DNA of 64,000 bases from Archivesica marissinica (lineage: Eukaryota; Mollusca; Bivalvia; Venerida; Vesicomyidae), in NCBI GenBank assembly GCA_014843695.1, contig CM026395.1, positions 51,504,557 through 51,568,556 of the forward strand, given 5' to 3'. Numbering within the stretch: the stretch's first letter is position 1; the number at the start of each line of letters is the position of its first letter. The translations under genes and the position numbers were made by a program. The notes beneath the pieces were generated by a model. The model had not been told where the DNA came from. It did no database searches and saw only the letters and a list, made by a program, of their open reading frames with translations. Below are positions 40,301-43,862 of the stretch, piece by piece.

Positions 40301-42420
40301 TGGAGATATAATAGTATATTAACCTAAATCTCTATGAAGGAAAGGGTTAAATGGCTGTCGTTTCTATGGAGATATAATAGTATATTAACCTAAATCTCTG
40401 AAGGAAAGGGTTAAATGGCTGTCGTTTCTATGGAGATATAATAGTATATTAACCTAAATCTCTATGAAGGAAAGGGTTAAATGGCTGTCGTTTCTATGGA
40501 GATATAATAGTATATTAACCTAAATCTCTATGAAGGAAAGGGTTAAATGGTGTTATTTTAATAAATTTCAACAAAATATGGTTAAAATGCACAGTATGAC
40601 CATTAAATACAACATTTGAATAGAAGGAGTGCCAGTGTATCTTACGTTGTTATTGTTATCGTGGTATTATTATCATAGTATTGTGATATCATGATCGTAG
40701 TATTGTGATATCGTGATCGTAGTCTTGTGATATCGTGATCGTAGTCTTGTGATATCGTGATCGTAGTCTTGTGATATCGTGATCATAGTGTTGTGATATC
40801 GTGATCGTAGTCTTGTGATATCGTGATCGTAGTATTGTGATATCGTGATCGTAGTATTGTGATATCGTGATAATAGTATTGTGATATCGTGATCATAGTC
40901 TTGTGATATCGTGATCGTAGTCTTGTGATATCGTGATCGTAGTCTTGTGATATCGTGATCGTAGTCTTGTGATATCGTGATTGTAGTCTCATGATATCGT
41001 TATTGCGGTATCATGCTGTCTTAGTATCGACCCAATAGCGACATTACGATGGCTTAGCGAAACACCGTAGCCAATGGAGCACCAGGGTTACAAATGACTG
41101 GTGCATTATCCCGTTATCTTTCCAGCTGGCGGAGGTTTTACTACAATGATAATGAACCCGGACATGGATTTCCCGCCCAATATGCAAATAGGAAACAACA
41201 ATTTCATGGTTGTAGGGGATAGTAAGAGGAAAGCAGCAAAGAAGCCGAAATGCGGAAAATCTCAACTCACGAGTAAGTCTTTCATTTAACCTTTCCCCAC
41301 ATAGAGGTTCCTCTTAACACCATTTATATCACATAACTTTGCATGTTGTGGAAGTCGTGATAGCACGTTCACTTCAGGTGCGAAAAGCACAAAGTCTGAG
41401 CCCTTAGGCAAGGTCAGGGCTTCAACAAGTGGATAGCCCGAGGCACTGGGCCTGTCAAAATCAAGTTCGGGCTTGTGATATTTTCAATCGGGCTGGTCTA
41501 AAAAAATGTCGCTGAAAATGACTGAAATAATGTGTGTTTTTACGTTTATTTATCGTCGCTACCGGTTGCCCATATGAGCGACGCCTCCTGAAGAGATTAG
41601 TTATTTTAGATTTTGGAGGATAGTGCATGATACAGACATTTCAGAATCTCCTCTGGTTCTTTTACGTGCACGGTGTAAAGCACCGACACGAGACCTCGGT
41701 TTAACATCCCATCTGAAAGACTGTTAAGTTTATTAGGTTAAGACGGGGGATCGAACCTGCGATCCCTGGATTACCAGTCCAGCGTGTTACCACTGGACTA
41801 CATATCCGCCTGAAATAATGACATTTTGTAATACCTTAAAAGCTGTGCCGTGCAAAATGTGTGAAGATTCCAACCCCTGACACTTGCTAATTACAGAAGA
41901 TACGATTTGTTATTGTCATGTTAATTGGATGACGGTAAATTTAGCTTTTCAGACGTTACTTTTGATTAGATAATCCAATTAGGAAATGCTCCACCCCCTA
42001 ACTGCATGGGTGGCTGTTTTGTCACCATTGAACTAACAATTAACAGTTTGGCTTGTCACACTTTAATTATGATGGATTTAATTGGCAATCAGCATTGTTA
42101 TAATCAATTATGTATATCATACCAGCTTTTGATGAATCTTCAAAGGGAAGCGATATCCTTTTATCCGTTTATCGGTACGTTTCAATGCGTTTGAAGAGCG
42201 ATGGGTGGGGTTCATCGAATATCGCTCATGCGACAGTAGCGAGTCAACAAATCTCTTATCTACTTGTCAGATAATGTACCAAGGCATTCAACGTTGGATC
42301 CAGAGAAACGGGCGACTAGCAAATGTGCACAAGATGGCGCTGGCCTTGTGGGAGATCGACAGAGATGACATTGCTCATGTTACTGACTTAACCCTTTCAA
42401 CACTACAGACCTCTAAATAG
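1205..42420 (+). CDS. RIPK1: RIPK1-like kinase (kinase, RHIM, death domain), 11 exons, 5' partial
   Basis: Spliced gene: exons 1205-1368, 3776-3912, 5510-5717, 9958-10110, 13980-14074, 28832-29496, 32415-32546, 34043-35330, 35803-35887, 41126-41272 and 42146-42420. All introns are GT-AG, and the phases match at every junction, giving 1,115 residues plus a stop without an internal stop. Seen: helix-C Glu (KKEAR), HLDLKADN catalytic loop, DFG, RPTF box, RHIM core MQIG..N, and a C-terminal death-domain pattern. This domain order is that of RIPK1, which relays death-receptor and innate-immune signals in the cytosol: kinase activity, RHIM amyloid contact with RIPK3-like partners, and death-domain contact with TRADD/FADD-like adaptors. 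The Gly-rich loop and the ATP-binding Lys lie in exons left of the window. The middle region is much longer than in vertebrate RIPK1 and repeat-expanded. The kinase-RHIM-DD order argues against other RIPKs; strict orthology needs a tree. Confidence 0.87.
1384..2887. repeat. 50-bp tandem array, about 30 copies
   Basis: Unit contains ATACAAATGTACTAATTTCC and CTAGATTGTG. It begins about 16 bases after the exon donor at 1368. A five-unit (250-bp) higher-order copy is visible: 2131-2340 recurs at 2381-2590. Units gain divergence toward the 3' end. Confidence 0.95.
2952..3184. mobile_element. piggyBac-like MITE, copy 1
   Basis: It begins TTAACCCATTCAACACC and ends GGTGTTGAATGGGTTAT: an inverted terminal repeat with CCC/GGG ends and TTAA (one side decayed) targets, the signature of piggyBac elements. 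Inverted relative to the copy at 42388. Confidence 0.75.
3185..3520. other. intronic, nothing recognised
   Basis: AT-rich intron without repeats, open frames or transposon ends that I can identify. Confidence 0.4.
3525..3727 (-). mobile_element. tRNA-derived SINE (family E), reverse
   Basis: On the - strand the head reads CTTCCGTGGCCGAGCGGTAA and later CGTTCGAATCGCA, a Leu/Ser-type tRNA likeness with long variable arm and both pol III boxes. The body follows toward 3525. It ends about 50 bases before the catalytic-loop exon. Confidence 0.65.
3776..3912 (+). CDS. RIPK1: RIPK1-like exon: catalytic loop
   Basis: Acceptor GCTCTTCAG, donor AAG|GTATTA. Phase 1 in, phase 0 out, 45 whole codons. 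It reads [19 protein letters not shown] followed by [13 protein letters not shown] at 3856-3894. The catalytic Asp and Asn and the Lys of DLKxxN are present. The Arg of HRD is Leu, so this is a non-RD kinase, as in RIPK and IRAK relatives. A degenerate tandem repeat begins at the donor itself, and the frame stays open through it to 4179, so intron retention would add about 89 unrelated residues. Confidence 0.9.
3913..4217. repeat. degenerate 50-60 bp array starting at a splice donor
   Basis: Five to six diverged units on (CAAG)GTATTACCAGAGTCAT and GCCCCGCCCCCAAGGGCCAG. The first unit begins exactly at the donor AAG|GTATTACC of the 3776-3912 exon, and later units keep GYATTACC. Confidence 0.8.
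4218..4716. repeat. 23-bp tandem array, about 21 copies
   Basis: Unit on GGTTGGTTACYGGCTATATT. Because 23 is not a multiple of 3, all three + frames are open in a 23-residue cycle ([13 protein letters not shown]). Not judged coding. Confidence 0.93.
4717..5320. other. intronic, a C-run and little else
   Basis: Contains a 13-base C run near 4849-4861. The rest is AT-rich without recognised elements. Confidence 0.4.
5321..5476 (-). mobile_element. SINE (family D), reverse, truncated
   Basis: AACACCTTTCCTGGACAGGC, GGTTAACCAGTACTTGG-like and GTGCACCAACCTC blocks match 8626-8778 and 51481-51674 in opposite or same sense. The B box is visible as GGTTCGAGCCCC on the - strand; the A box end is missing. 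Confidence 0.7.
5510..5717 (+). CDS. RIPK1: RIPK1-like exon: DFG to subdomain IX
   Basis: Acceptor ATATCACAG, donor AAAG|GTATAC. Phase 0 in, phase 1 out. It begins ISDFGLSEW (DFG at 5516-5524), runs through an activation loop, has PPE in place of APE, then [21 protein letters not shown], matching subdomains VIII-IX (DVYSFGxxxWE). The Mg-binding Asp and the structural Asp are kept, so nothing visible here suggests a pseudokinase. A 1.95 kb inverted-repeat element starts 33 bases after the donor. Confidence 0.92.
6217..6380. repeat. 34-36 bp tandem array, about 5 copies
   Basis: Units on CCTGATATATACGTATTTCT and ACGTGTTATCGGGCA, rich in the self-complementary TACGTA. Confidence 0.85.
6553..6756. 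repeat. near-perfect foldback, 98-bp arms
   Basis: Arms 6553-6650 and 6659-6756 pair with two mismatches around an 8-base loop (GTTAGACA). Both mismatches are CpG to TpG or CpA changes in the right arm, consistent with methyl-C decay of a once perfect palindrome. The arms are GC-rich beside an AT-rich setting. Confidence 0.92.
7717..8296. mobile_element. TTAAAGC-ended MITE, copy 1
   Basis: CTTAAAGCAGCATTACATCG at the left and its inverse CGATGTAATGCTGCTTTAAG at the right. Related copies: 12394-12881, 47728-48306 and a partial at 51952. Internal frames are short and not credited. Confidence 0.78.
8297..8625. other. intronic, unassigned
   Basis: Unique-looking sequence with CpG-rich spots near 8400-8470 (TATACGCGTCAATTTTGTGA). 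No gene feature supported. Confidence 0.35.
8626..8778 (+). mobile_element. tRNA-derived SINE (family D)
   Basis: Head CGCCTCCATGGTCAAGTGG (A box) then AAGGTCGCTGACTTGGCCG. The B-box segment is deleted. Body GGAGGTTGGTGCACCCAAG to CCAGGAAAGGTGTTA. Confidence 0.7.
9048..9187. mobile_element. mariner-type MITE, 140 bp
   Basis: 23-base perfect inverted ends beginning CTACAGTCTACATCC (9048-9070 and 9165-9187). The TA followed by CAGT at both ends is typical of Tc1/mariner-derived MITEs. Confidence 0.8.
9188..9957. other. intronic, poly-G run only
   Basis: Contains 16 consecutive G at 9392-9407. No other element recognised before the exon acceptor at 9957. Confidence 0.4.
9958..10110 (+). CDS. 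RIPK1: RIPK1-like exon: kinase subdomains X-XI
   Basis: Acceptor ATATTCCAG, donor AAGG|GTATGT. Phase 1 in, phase 1 out, 50 whole codons. It reads [18 protein letters not shown], then [19 protein letters not shown] and RPTF. The NQRPD and CW-x4-RPTF signatures are typical of the RIPK family C-lobe end. Invariant Arg of subdomain XI is present (KRPTF). Confidence 0.9.
10111..10475. other. intronic, nothing recognised
   Basis: AT-rich sequence after the subdomain XI donor; no repeats or frames credited. Confidence 0.35.
10478..10650 (+). repeat. SINE (family C) 3' half
   Basis: GGTGCTTTGCACCGTGCC, AGAGGAGACTCTGCAATGG and CTAAAATGACTAATCTCCTC match the family C body. The tRNA-like head is absent (5' truncation). 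Confidence 0.65.
10651..11339. other. intronic, unassigned
   Basis: No repeat family or coding signal that I can support. Short open frames here lack codon or motif support. Confidence 0.35.
11340..12345 (-). pseudogene. non-LTR retrotransposon reverse transcriptase fragment (Jockey/CR1-like), dead
   Basis: On the - strand the frame reads [20 protein letters not shown] (from 12333 down), then [11 protein letters not shown] with the catalytic FADD at 12242-12231. Further on come [32 protein letters not shown], and a tail with [11 protein letters not shown]. These are RT palm motifs and the typical C-terminal region of Jockey/CR1-clade ORF2. Several stops and frame breaks are present (for example TAA soon after FADD), and the endonuclease half is missing, so it is a 5'-truncated dead copy in an intron. 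Confidence 0.85.
12394..12881. mobile_element. TTAAAGC-ended MITE, copy 2
   Basis: CTTAAAGCGCCATTACATCA at the left, GTCGCTTTAAG at the right, with the internal TAGGAAATTACATTCTG block shared with 47728-48306. Confidence 0.68.
13255..13375. repeat. foldback element, related to 55708-55862
   Basis: GAATAAAACATGGT and its inverse ACCATGTTTTATTC flank a small inner stem (TGCGT..ACGCA). The right half aligns with the 55790-55862 arm (CTACGCATMAGAAC). Confidence 0.6.
13450..13712 (+). mobile_element. tRNA-derived SINE (family C)
   Basis: Head GATCTGTAGTCTAGTGGTTA and GGACTGGTAATCC. The B box is deleted. The body contains GTCTCGTGTCGGTGCTTTAC and ends ATATGGGCAACCGGTAGCGA. Confidence 0.75.
13738..13784. 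repeat. short imperfect hairpin
   Basis: CACCAATAACAGCTAGGGT pairs with ACCCTAAGCTGTTGGTG around an 8-10 base loop. Function unknown. Confidence 0.5.
13980..14074 (+). CDS. RIPK1: RIPK1-like exon: post-kinase helix; donor is the seed of the 42-bp satellite
   Basis: Acceptor GTATTATAG, donor TAT|GTAAGTATG. Phase 1 in, phase 0 out, 31 whole codons. It reads [15 protein letters not shown] and ends IRQEILSKY, a charged amphipathic segment in the place where RIPK1 has its helix just after the RPTF box. The last 24 bases of the exon plus the first 18 of the intron make one 42-bp unit, which then repeats for almost 11 kb. Reading on past the donor gives V-S-M-I and TAG, so only this first donor keeps the downstream frame. 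Confidence 0.82.
14051..24960 (+). repeat. 42-bp satellite of exon end plus splice donor, about 250 copies
   Basis: Each unit is roughly GAGATTCTGAGTNAATAT|GT AAGTATGATATAGCC plus a short variable joint (ATAGCAA, AAGACAA or ACACCTA). The first unit is the real exon 3' end and donor at 14051-14092. Most units keep GTAAGTATG; a minority have GTTAGT. Units with an extra 12 bases (GAGATTCTGAGT doubled) recur. The last 240 bases are 48-bp decayed units. Long - strand frames (14-residue cycle) are by-products of the 42-base period. Confidence 0.97.
15905..19930. repeat. 2.4-kb-period duplication inside the satellite
   Basis: 15905-17530 recurs at 18305-19930 with one mismatch seen (16352 C versus 18752 A). 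17521-18270 recurs at 20311-21060 (offset 2,790). A nine-unit, 378-bp echo also occurs at 22501 and 22879. Confidence 0.9.
24961..25400. other. intronic spacer between arrays
   Basis: No element recognised between the 42-bp and 51-bp arrays. Confidence 0.35.
25405..26463. repeat. 51-bp tandem array, about 20 copies
   Basis: Unit on GGGTATGTAGTACAGTGTGC and CTATTGCTTATCAGCAG. A 58-bp variant doubles ACAATGG. As 51 is 17 codons, several frames stay open with 17-residue cycles. Not judged coding. Confidence 0.94.
26464..26776. other. intronic spacer, nothing recognised
   Basis: AT-rich, no element supported. Confidence 0.35.
26777..26965. repeat. 47-bp tandem array, 4 copies
   Basis: Unit GTTAAGCATTCTTGTAATTA continuing CCTCTACCAAGTCTTACCGG, almost identical copies. 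Confidence 0.9.
27090..28815. repeat. 38-bp tandem array, about 45 copies
   Basis: Unit on CATTAACCTGCCTCCCTACG followed by TTTATGCTATTATATTGT, with 20-base short forms lacking the C-rich half. It stops about 15 bases before the acceptor at 28831, and its pyrimidine-rich units give many CTGCCTCCCTACG tracts upstream of that acceptor. Confidence 0.94.
28832..29496 (+). CDS. RIPK1: RIPK1-like exon: acidic low-complexity intermediate domain
   Basis: Acceptor CGTATTTTCAG, donor TTACG|GTAAGC. Phase 0 in, phase 2 out, 221 whole codons. The start [13 protein letters not shown] continues the frame of the 13980-14074 exon. The protein is polar and probably disordered, rich in Glu, Asn, Thr and Ser, with no domain I recognise. 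It ends with a small internal echo ([17 protein letters not shown]). In RIPK1 the matching region recruits signalling partners and is ubiquitinated; no specific site is claimed here. Confidence 0.85.
29540..29662 (-). repeat. degenerate MITE related to 58118-58246
   Basis: On the - strand TGAGGTTATAGAACTGTTCT and GATATCAAATTTGAGCTCAA follow the order of the 58118 element, ending GAGTTTGGAGAAAAG. Diverged. Confidence 0.55.
29822..29972 (+). repeat. SINE (family A) 3' half
   Basis: AAGGCATTTAAATTTCACG, CTCCCTCGTGGCGATG and TGAGGTCTCGAGAGTGATTA match the 61423 SINE body. Head absent. The 43-bp array follows directly. Confidence 0.75.
29985..32322. repeat. 43-bp tandem array, about 54 copies
   Basis: Unit on GGTACTGGATCACTCACCCT and GTATATACAAGAGTGTCAGG. 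Block-wise variants (ACTAGATC in the first third, ACTGGATC later) show that it grew by multi-unit copying. It ends about 90 bases before the acceptor at 32414. Confidence 0.95.
32415..32546 (+). CDS. RIPK1: RIPK1-like exon: intermediate domain, small
   Basis: Acceptor GTATTTCAG, donor GAAGG|GTGAGA. Phase 2 in and out, 43 whole codons. It reads [19 protein letters not shown] and ends [10 protein letters not shown]. No domain recognised. It is accepted because the phase fits both neighbours, the splice sites are good and no stop occurs in this frame. Confidence 0.72.
32620..33065. repeat. dispersed element, copy 1
   Basis: ACACGTGTAATAACACCTGG, ACATAACGTTAATGG, AGTGACGTCGTGACAATTTG and CCAAACTCGTTTCATAA are shared in order with 47050-47480. 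An inverted partial copy is at 55590-55675. Confidence 0.7.
33165..33985. repeat. 41-bp tandem array, about 20 copies
   Basis: Unit on TAATGTATAGTTTGTATTAG then AGAAAACCACACC. It ends about 60 bases before the acceptor of the 34043 exon. Confidence 0.93.
34043..35330 (+). CDS. RIPK1: RIPK1-like exon: 39-residue repeats and Gln-rich region
   Basis: Acceptor TTTGTTTTCAG, donor AACCAG|GTATAC. Phase 2 in, phase 0 out, 429 whole codons. After [13 protein letters not shown] come five near-identical 39-residue repeats (117 bp, 34083-34667; each begins [10 protein letters not shown]). Then follow a double [13 protein letters not shown] repeat (39 bp, about 34799-34876) and a Gln-rich, prion-like stretch ([19 protein letters not shown]). 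No enzyme domain. The almost unchanged nucleotide repeats point to recent expansion. It precedes the RHIM exons, so it is a flexible low-complexity linker next to an amyloid motif. Confidence 0.9.
35360..35695. repeat. 53-bp degenerate array, about 6 copies
   Basis: Unit on GGTTATCTCCCTTACACCAT then TATTTTAGTGTGATATTG. It fills most of the 472-base intron between the repeat exon and the next exon. Confidence 0.85.
35803..35887 (+). CDS. RIPK1: RIPK1-like exon: short linker
   Basis: Acceptor ACAATTTCAG, donor CATG|GTAGGT. Phase 0 in, phase 1 out, 28 whole codons: [15 protein letters not shown] and then QTFTISHKH. No domain recognised. Supported by phase agreement with both neighbours and continued Gln/Ala/Pro composition. 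Confidence 0.75.
35888..36209. other. intronic spacer with a short triplicate
   Basis: Only GGTCAGAAAAGAGGCAGGGT direct repeats near 36075-36130 are recognised. Confidence 0.4.
36210..36610. repeat. 64-71 bp tandem array, about 6 copies
   Basis: Unit on GGTCAACAGGGCGGCGCAC, GCTAGATAGGTCTGCCA and GAAGGCACTCACCTGTT. GC-rich. Confidence 0.88.
36812..37945. repeat. 21-bp tandem array, about 53 copies
   Basis: Unit GAATGGGTGTGTCCTTCACCT (split as GAATGGGTGTGTCCTTCACC plus T). The period is seven codons, so long frames are open on both strands. The 3' third shows TTCACTTG variants and a higher-order copy near 37585-37815. Confidence 0.95.
38115..38290. repeat. 18-bp array, about 10 copies
   Basis: Unit on GATCACCCTTGTTTCGT, diverging at its edges. 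Confidence 0.88.
38494..38720. mobile_element. dispersed element copy, source of the 66-bp array
   Basis: AGAATCTCATGTAGTCCCAG, GGCGACTACTTATCCACTGC and ATGATAGCTAAATG match 63185-63400 in inverse. It begins CAGGGTTCATTCTAAG, the CAGGG-element end. Confidence 0.72.
38709..40550. repeat. 66-bp tandem array, about 28 copies
   Basis: Unit on GGCTGTCGTTTGTATGGAGA, TATAATAGTATATTAACC and AAATCTCTATGAAGG. Several units lack two bases (TTAAAGGC), and two lack TA near CTCTGAAGG. Very uniform, hence young. Confidence 0.95.
40555..40645 (+). repeat. CAGGG element fragment
   Basis: GCACAGTATGACCATTAAAT and AACATTTGAATAGAAGGAGT match 63490-63550. Confidence 0.65.
40665..41000. repeat. 22-bp tandem array, about 15 copies
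   Basis: Unit on GTGATATCGTGATCGTAGTC, rich in GATATC and GATC palindromes. The array ends about 125 bases before the RHIM exon. Confidence 0.92.
41126..41272 (+). CDS. RIPK1: RIPK1-like exon: RHIM motif
   Basis: Acceptor ATCTTTCCAG, donor ACGA|GTAAGT. Phase 1 in and out, 48 whole codons. It contains [13 protein letters not shown]. The RHIM core (I/V-Q-I/V-G-x-x-N) is at 41182-41214, with Met in the first position and aromatic Phe after the Asn run, as in the RHIMs of RIPK1, RIPK3 and ZBP1. The RHIM makes functional amyloid and joins RHIM proteins in necroptosis and NF-kB signalling. A basic tail (KRKAAKKPK) follows. Confidence 0.87.
41344..41420 (+). repeat. SINE (family A) head fragment
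   Basis: GGAAGTCGTGATAGC, GTTCACTTCAGGTGCGAAAA and CCCTTAGGCAAGG match the head of the 61423 SINE. Confidence 0.6.
41535..41815 (-). mobile_element. tRNA-derived SINE (family C), reverse, near full length
   Basis: The - strand head has the A box TAGTCCAGTGG and the B box GGTTCGATCCCC, with CTGGACTGGTAATCC between. The body ends in TCGCTCATATGGGCAACCGG and an AT-rich tail. It lies between the RHIM and death-domain exons. Confidence 0.8.
42146..42420 (+). CDS. RIPK1: RIPK1-like last exon: death domain
   Basis: Acceptor ATCTTCAAAG is weak but is the one whose phase (1 in) fits the RHIM exon; the frame is closed just upstream by a TGA. It reads [18 protein letters not shown], a variable loop, then [20 protein letters not shown] and [16 protein letters not shown]. 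This is the death-domain pattern: W in helix 2, hydrophobic-W in helix 4, G-x-ANV before helix 5 and RDDIA in helix 6. About six residues are missing between helices 2 and 4 compared with human RIPK1. The last ten codons and TAG (42388-42420) lie in a MITE. Confidence 0.78.
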
Positions 42421-42598
42421 GCTTACAAAAAGTGTAGATCCAGTTCATGACGAGCCGTCTCATCAGGATCTGCACTTTCCCCCAGTAATATTACTATTTT
42501 TAGACAAAAACTGGTCCAAATGTAATTTTCTTATTAATTTATTGGTCTAAAAATAGCATATCCAGTCCATGTCAGTTACTTGGTGTTGAATGGGTTAA
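42388..42598. mobile_element. piggyBac-like MITE, copy 2, ending the RIPK1-like ORF
   Basis: TTAACCCTTTCAACA at the left and GGTGTTGAATGGGTTAA at the right, with intact TTAA on both sides. The middle (TGACGAGCCGTCTCATCAGG) is shared in inverse with 2952-3184. Its first 33 bases are read as the last ten codons and TAG of the gene. Confidence 0.8.
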
Positions 42599-42599
42599 A

Positions 42600-42825
42600 G
42601 GATAGGTCCTTGTAATTAGTTTTCTCTGTTTTTATCGTTGTTTCCTAATATCAATGAGAGACATCAGTCAGTTACTTCCCCTGAATACTACTTACAAGTA
42701 GATAGGTCCTTTCAAGTAGTTTCCTCTGTTTTTATCGTTGTTTCCTTTGCACAACATGCTATCAATTTTCATCCACTTTCTCATGTTACAATTATTAAAT
42801 TCCAACAGAAATAAATCACAAAAGA
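42600..42825. repeat. short direct repeat in 3' flank
   Basis: TAGGTCCTT, then CTCTGTTTTTATCGTTGTTT, occurs twice (about 42604 and 42702). Possibly 3' UTR. Confidence 0.5.
42810..42815 (+). terminator. candidate poly(A) signal of the RIPK1-like gene
   Basis: AATAAA about 390 bases after the stop, beyond the MITE and just before a SINE. It is the first clear match seen, in AT-rich sequence where chance matches are common. Confidence 0.3.
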
Positions 42826-43056
42826 TTAGCAGTGGTTAGCGCTCTCGCTTCTCACCAATGCAACCCGGGTTCGATCCACAGACCGGGAAGTATGTGAGAT
42901 GGTACGGTGGTCGCCAGATCGGATAGGTGGGTTTTCTCCGGGTACTCCGGTTTCCTCCCACACGAATGACCACACTTACACCTGCGCCAATGAGAGTGAT
43001 TAATATAAGTTGTTAAAATTTGCTTCGCAATCGTAAAATAAAGTTTAAAAAAAAAA
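42826..43056 (+). mobile_element. tRNA-derived SINE (family B)
   Basis: GATTAGCAGTGGTTAGCGC (A box) and CCCGGGTTCGATCC (B box), the same body as 701-954, ending CGCAATCGTAAAATAAAG plus an A run. Confidence 0.83.
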
Positions 43057-43194
43057 GTGCTAAAATAATTTAAAACAAAAAGAGATTAATTATTTTTTTA
43101 ATGTGTTAAAATTTAATGGTATCCATAATTATCTTTTAGAAAATAAAACTCTCTGACACTGAACATTTCTTCAACTGGCAAAACATGCAGTTTA

Positions 43195-43422
43195 TGCGCG
43201 CGTGTGTTTTACGTTTATCTATCGTCGCTATCGGTTGCCCATATGAGCGACGCCTCCTGAAGAGATCAGTCAATTTAGATTTTTGGAGGATAGTGCAATG
43301 ATACAGACAGAGACCCATTCCATAACTGTTAATTTTATTTGGGTCAGACGGGAGATCGAACCTGTGATCGCTGGATTACCAGTCCAACGTGTTAACCACT
43401 GGATTACAGATCCGTCCATTTG
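43195..43422 (-). mobile_element. tRNA-derived SINE (family C), reverse, internally deleted
   Basis: - strand head CGGATCTGTAATCCAGTGG, B box GGTTCGATCTCC. About 60 bases of the GTCTCGTGTCGG body part are missing. Confidence 0.78.
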
Positions 43423-43637
43423 ATCTACTCATCTTATATAATATATGCACGTGCTGCCAAAACCCACATATTTCAGGACCAAAGTATGGAGGTCATCGTA
43501 TAGTCGAGTATAGATGCTACTGTAAAACATGATTTTAATAAGATCACATTTTATCAGACCGCAGCAGCATCCAGTTAGAGAACAACGGAGAAAACAAAGG
43601 ATTCCAAATAATAGGACATATATATATATTCTTGTAG

Positions 43638-43798
43638 TGTTATGCAAGTCATAGTGCATTCTATGGTATATGCTATGCCAGTCATAGTGCATTCTATGGT
43701 ATATGCTATGCAAGTCATTGTGCATTCTATGTATATGTTATGCCAGTCATAGTGCATTCTATGTATATGTTATGCCAGTCATAGTGTATTCTATTTTA
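43638..43798. repeat. 32-33 bp array, 5 copies
   Basis: Unit on GCCAGTCATAGTGCATTCTA then TGTATATGTTAT. Confidence 0.88.
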
Positions 43799-43862
43799 TT
43801 ATCGTGTAAATTGAGCTATTTCTGAAGGATTAAAGTCCAAAACATGATTGTACTATTATAGT

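Noticed and set aside
42006..42194. 62-codon frame just before the death-domain exon
   Set aside because: Different frame from the death domain, no splice phase fit with the RHIM exon, no motif.
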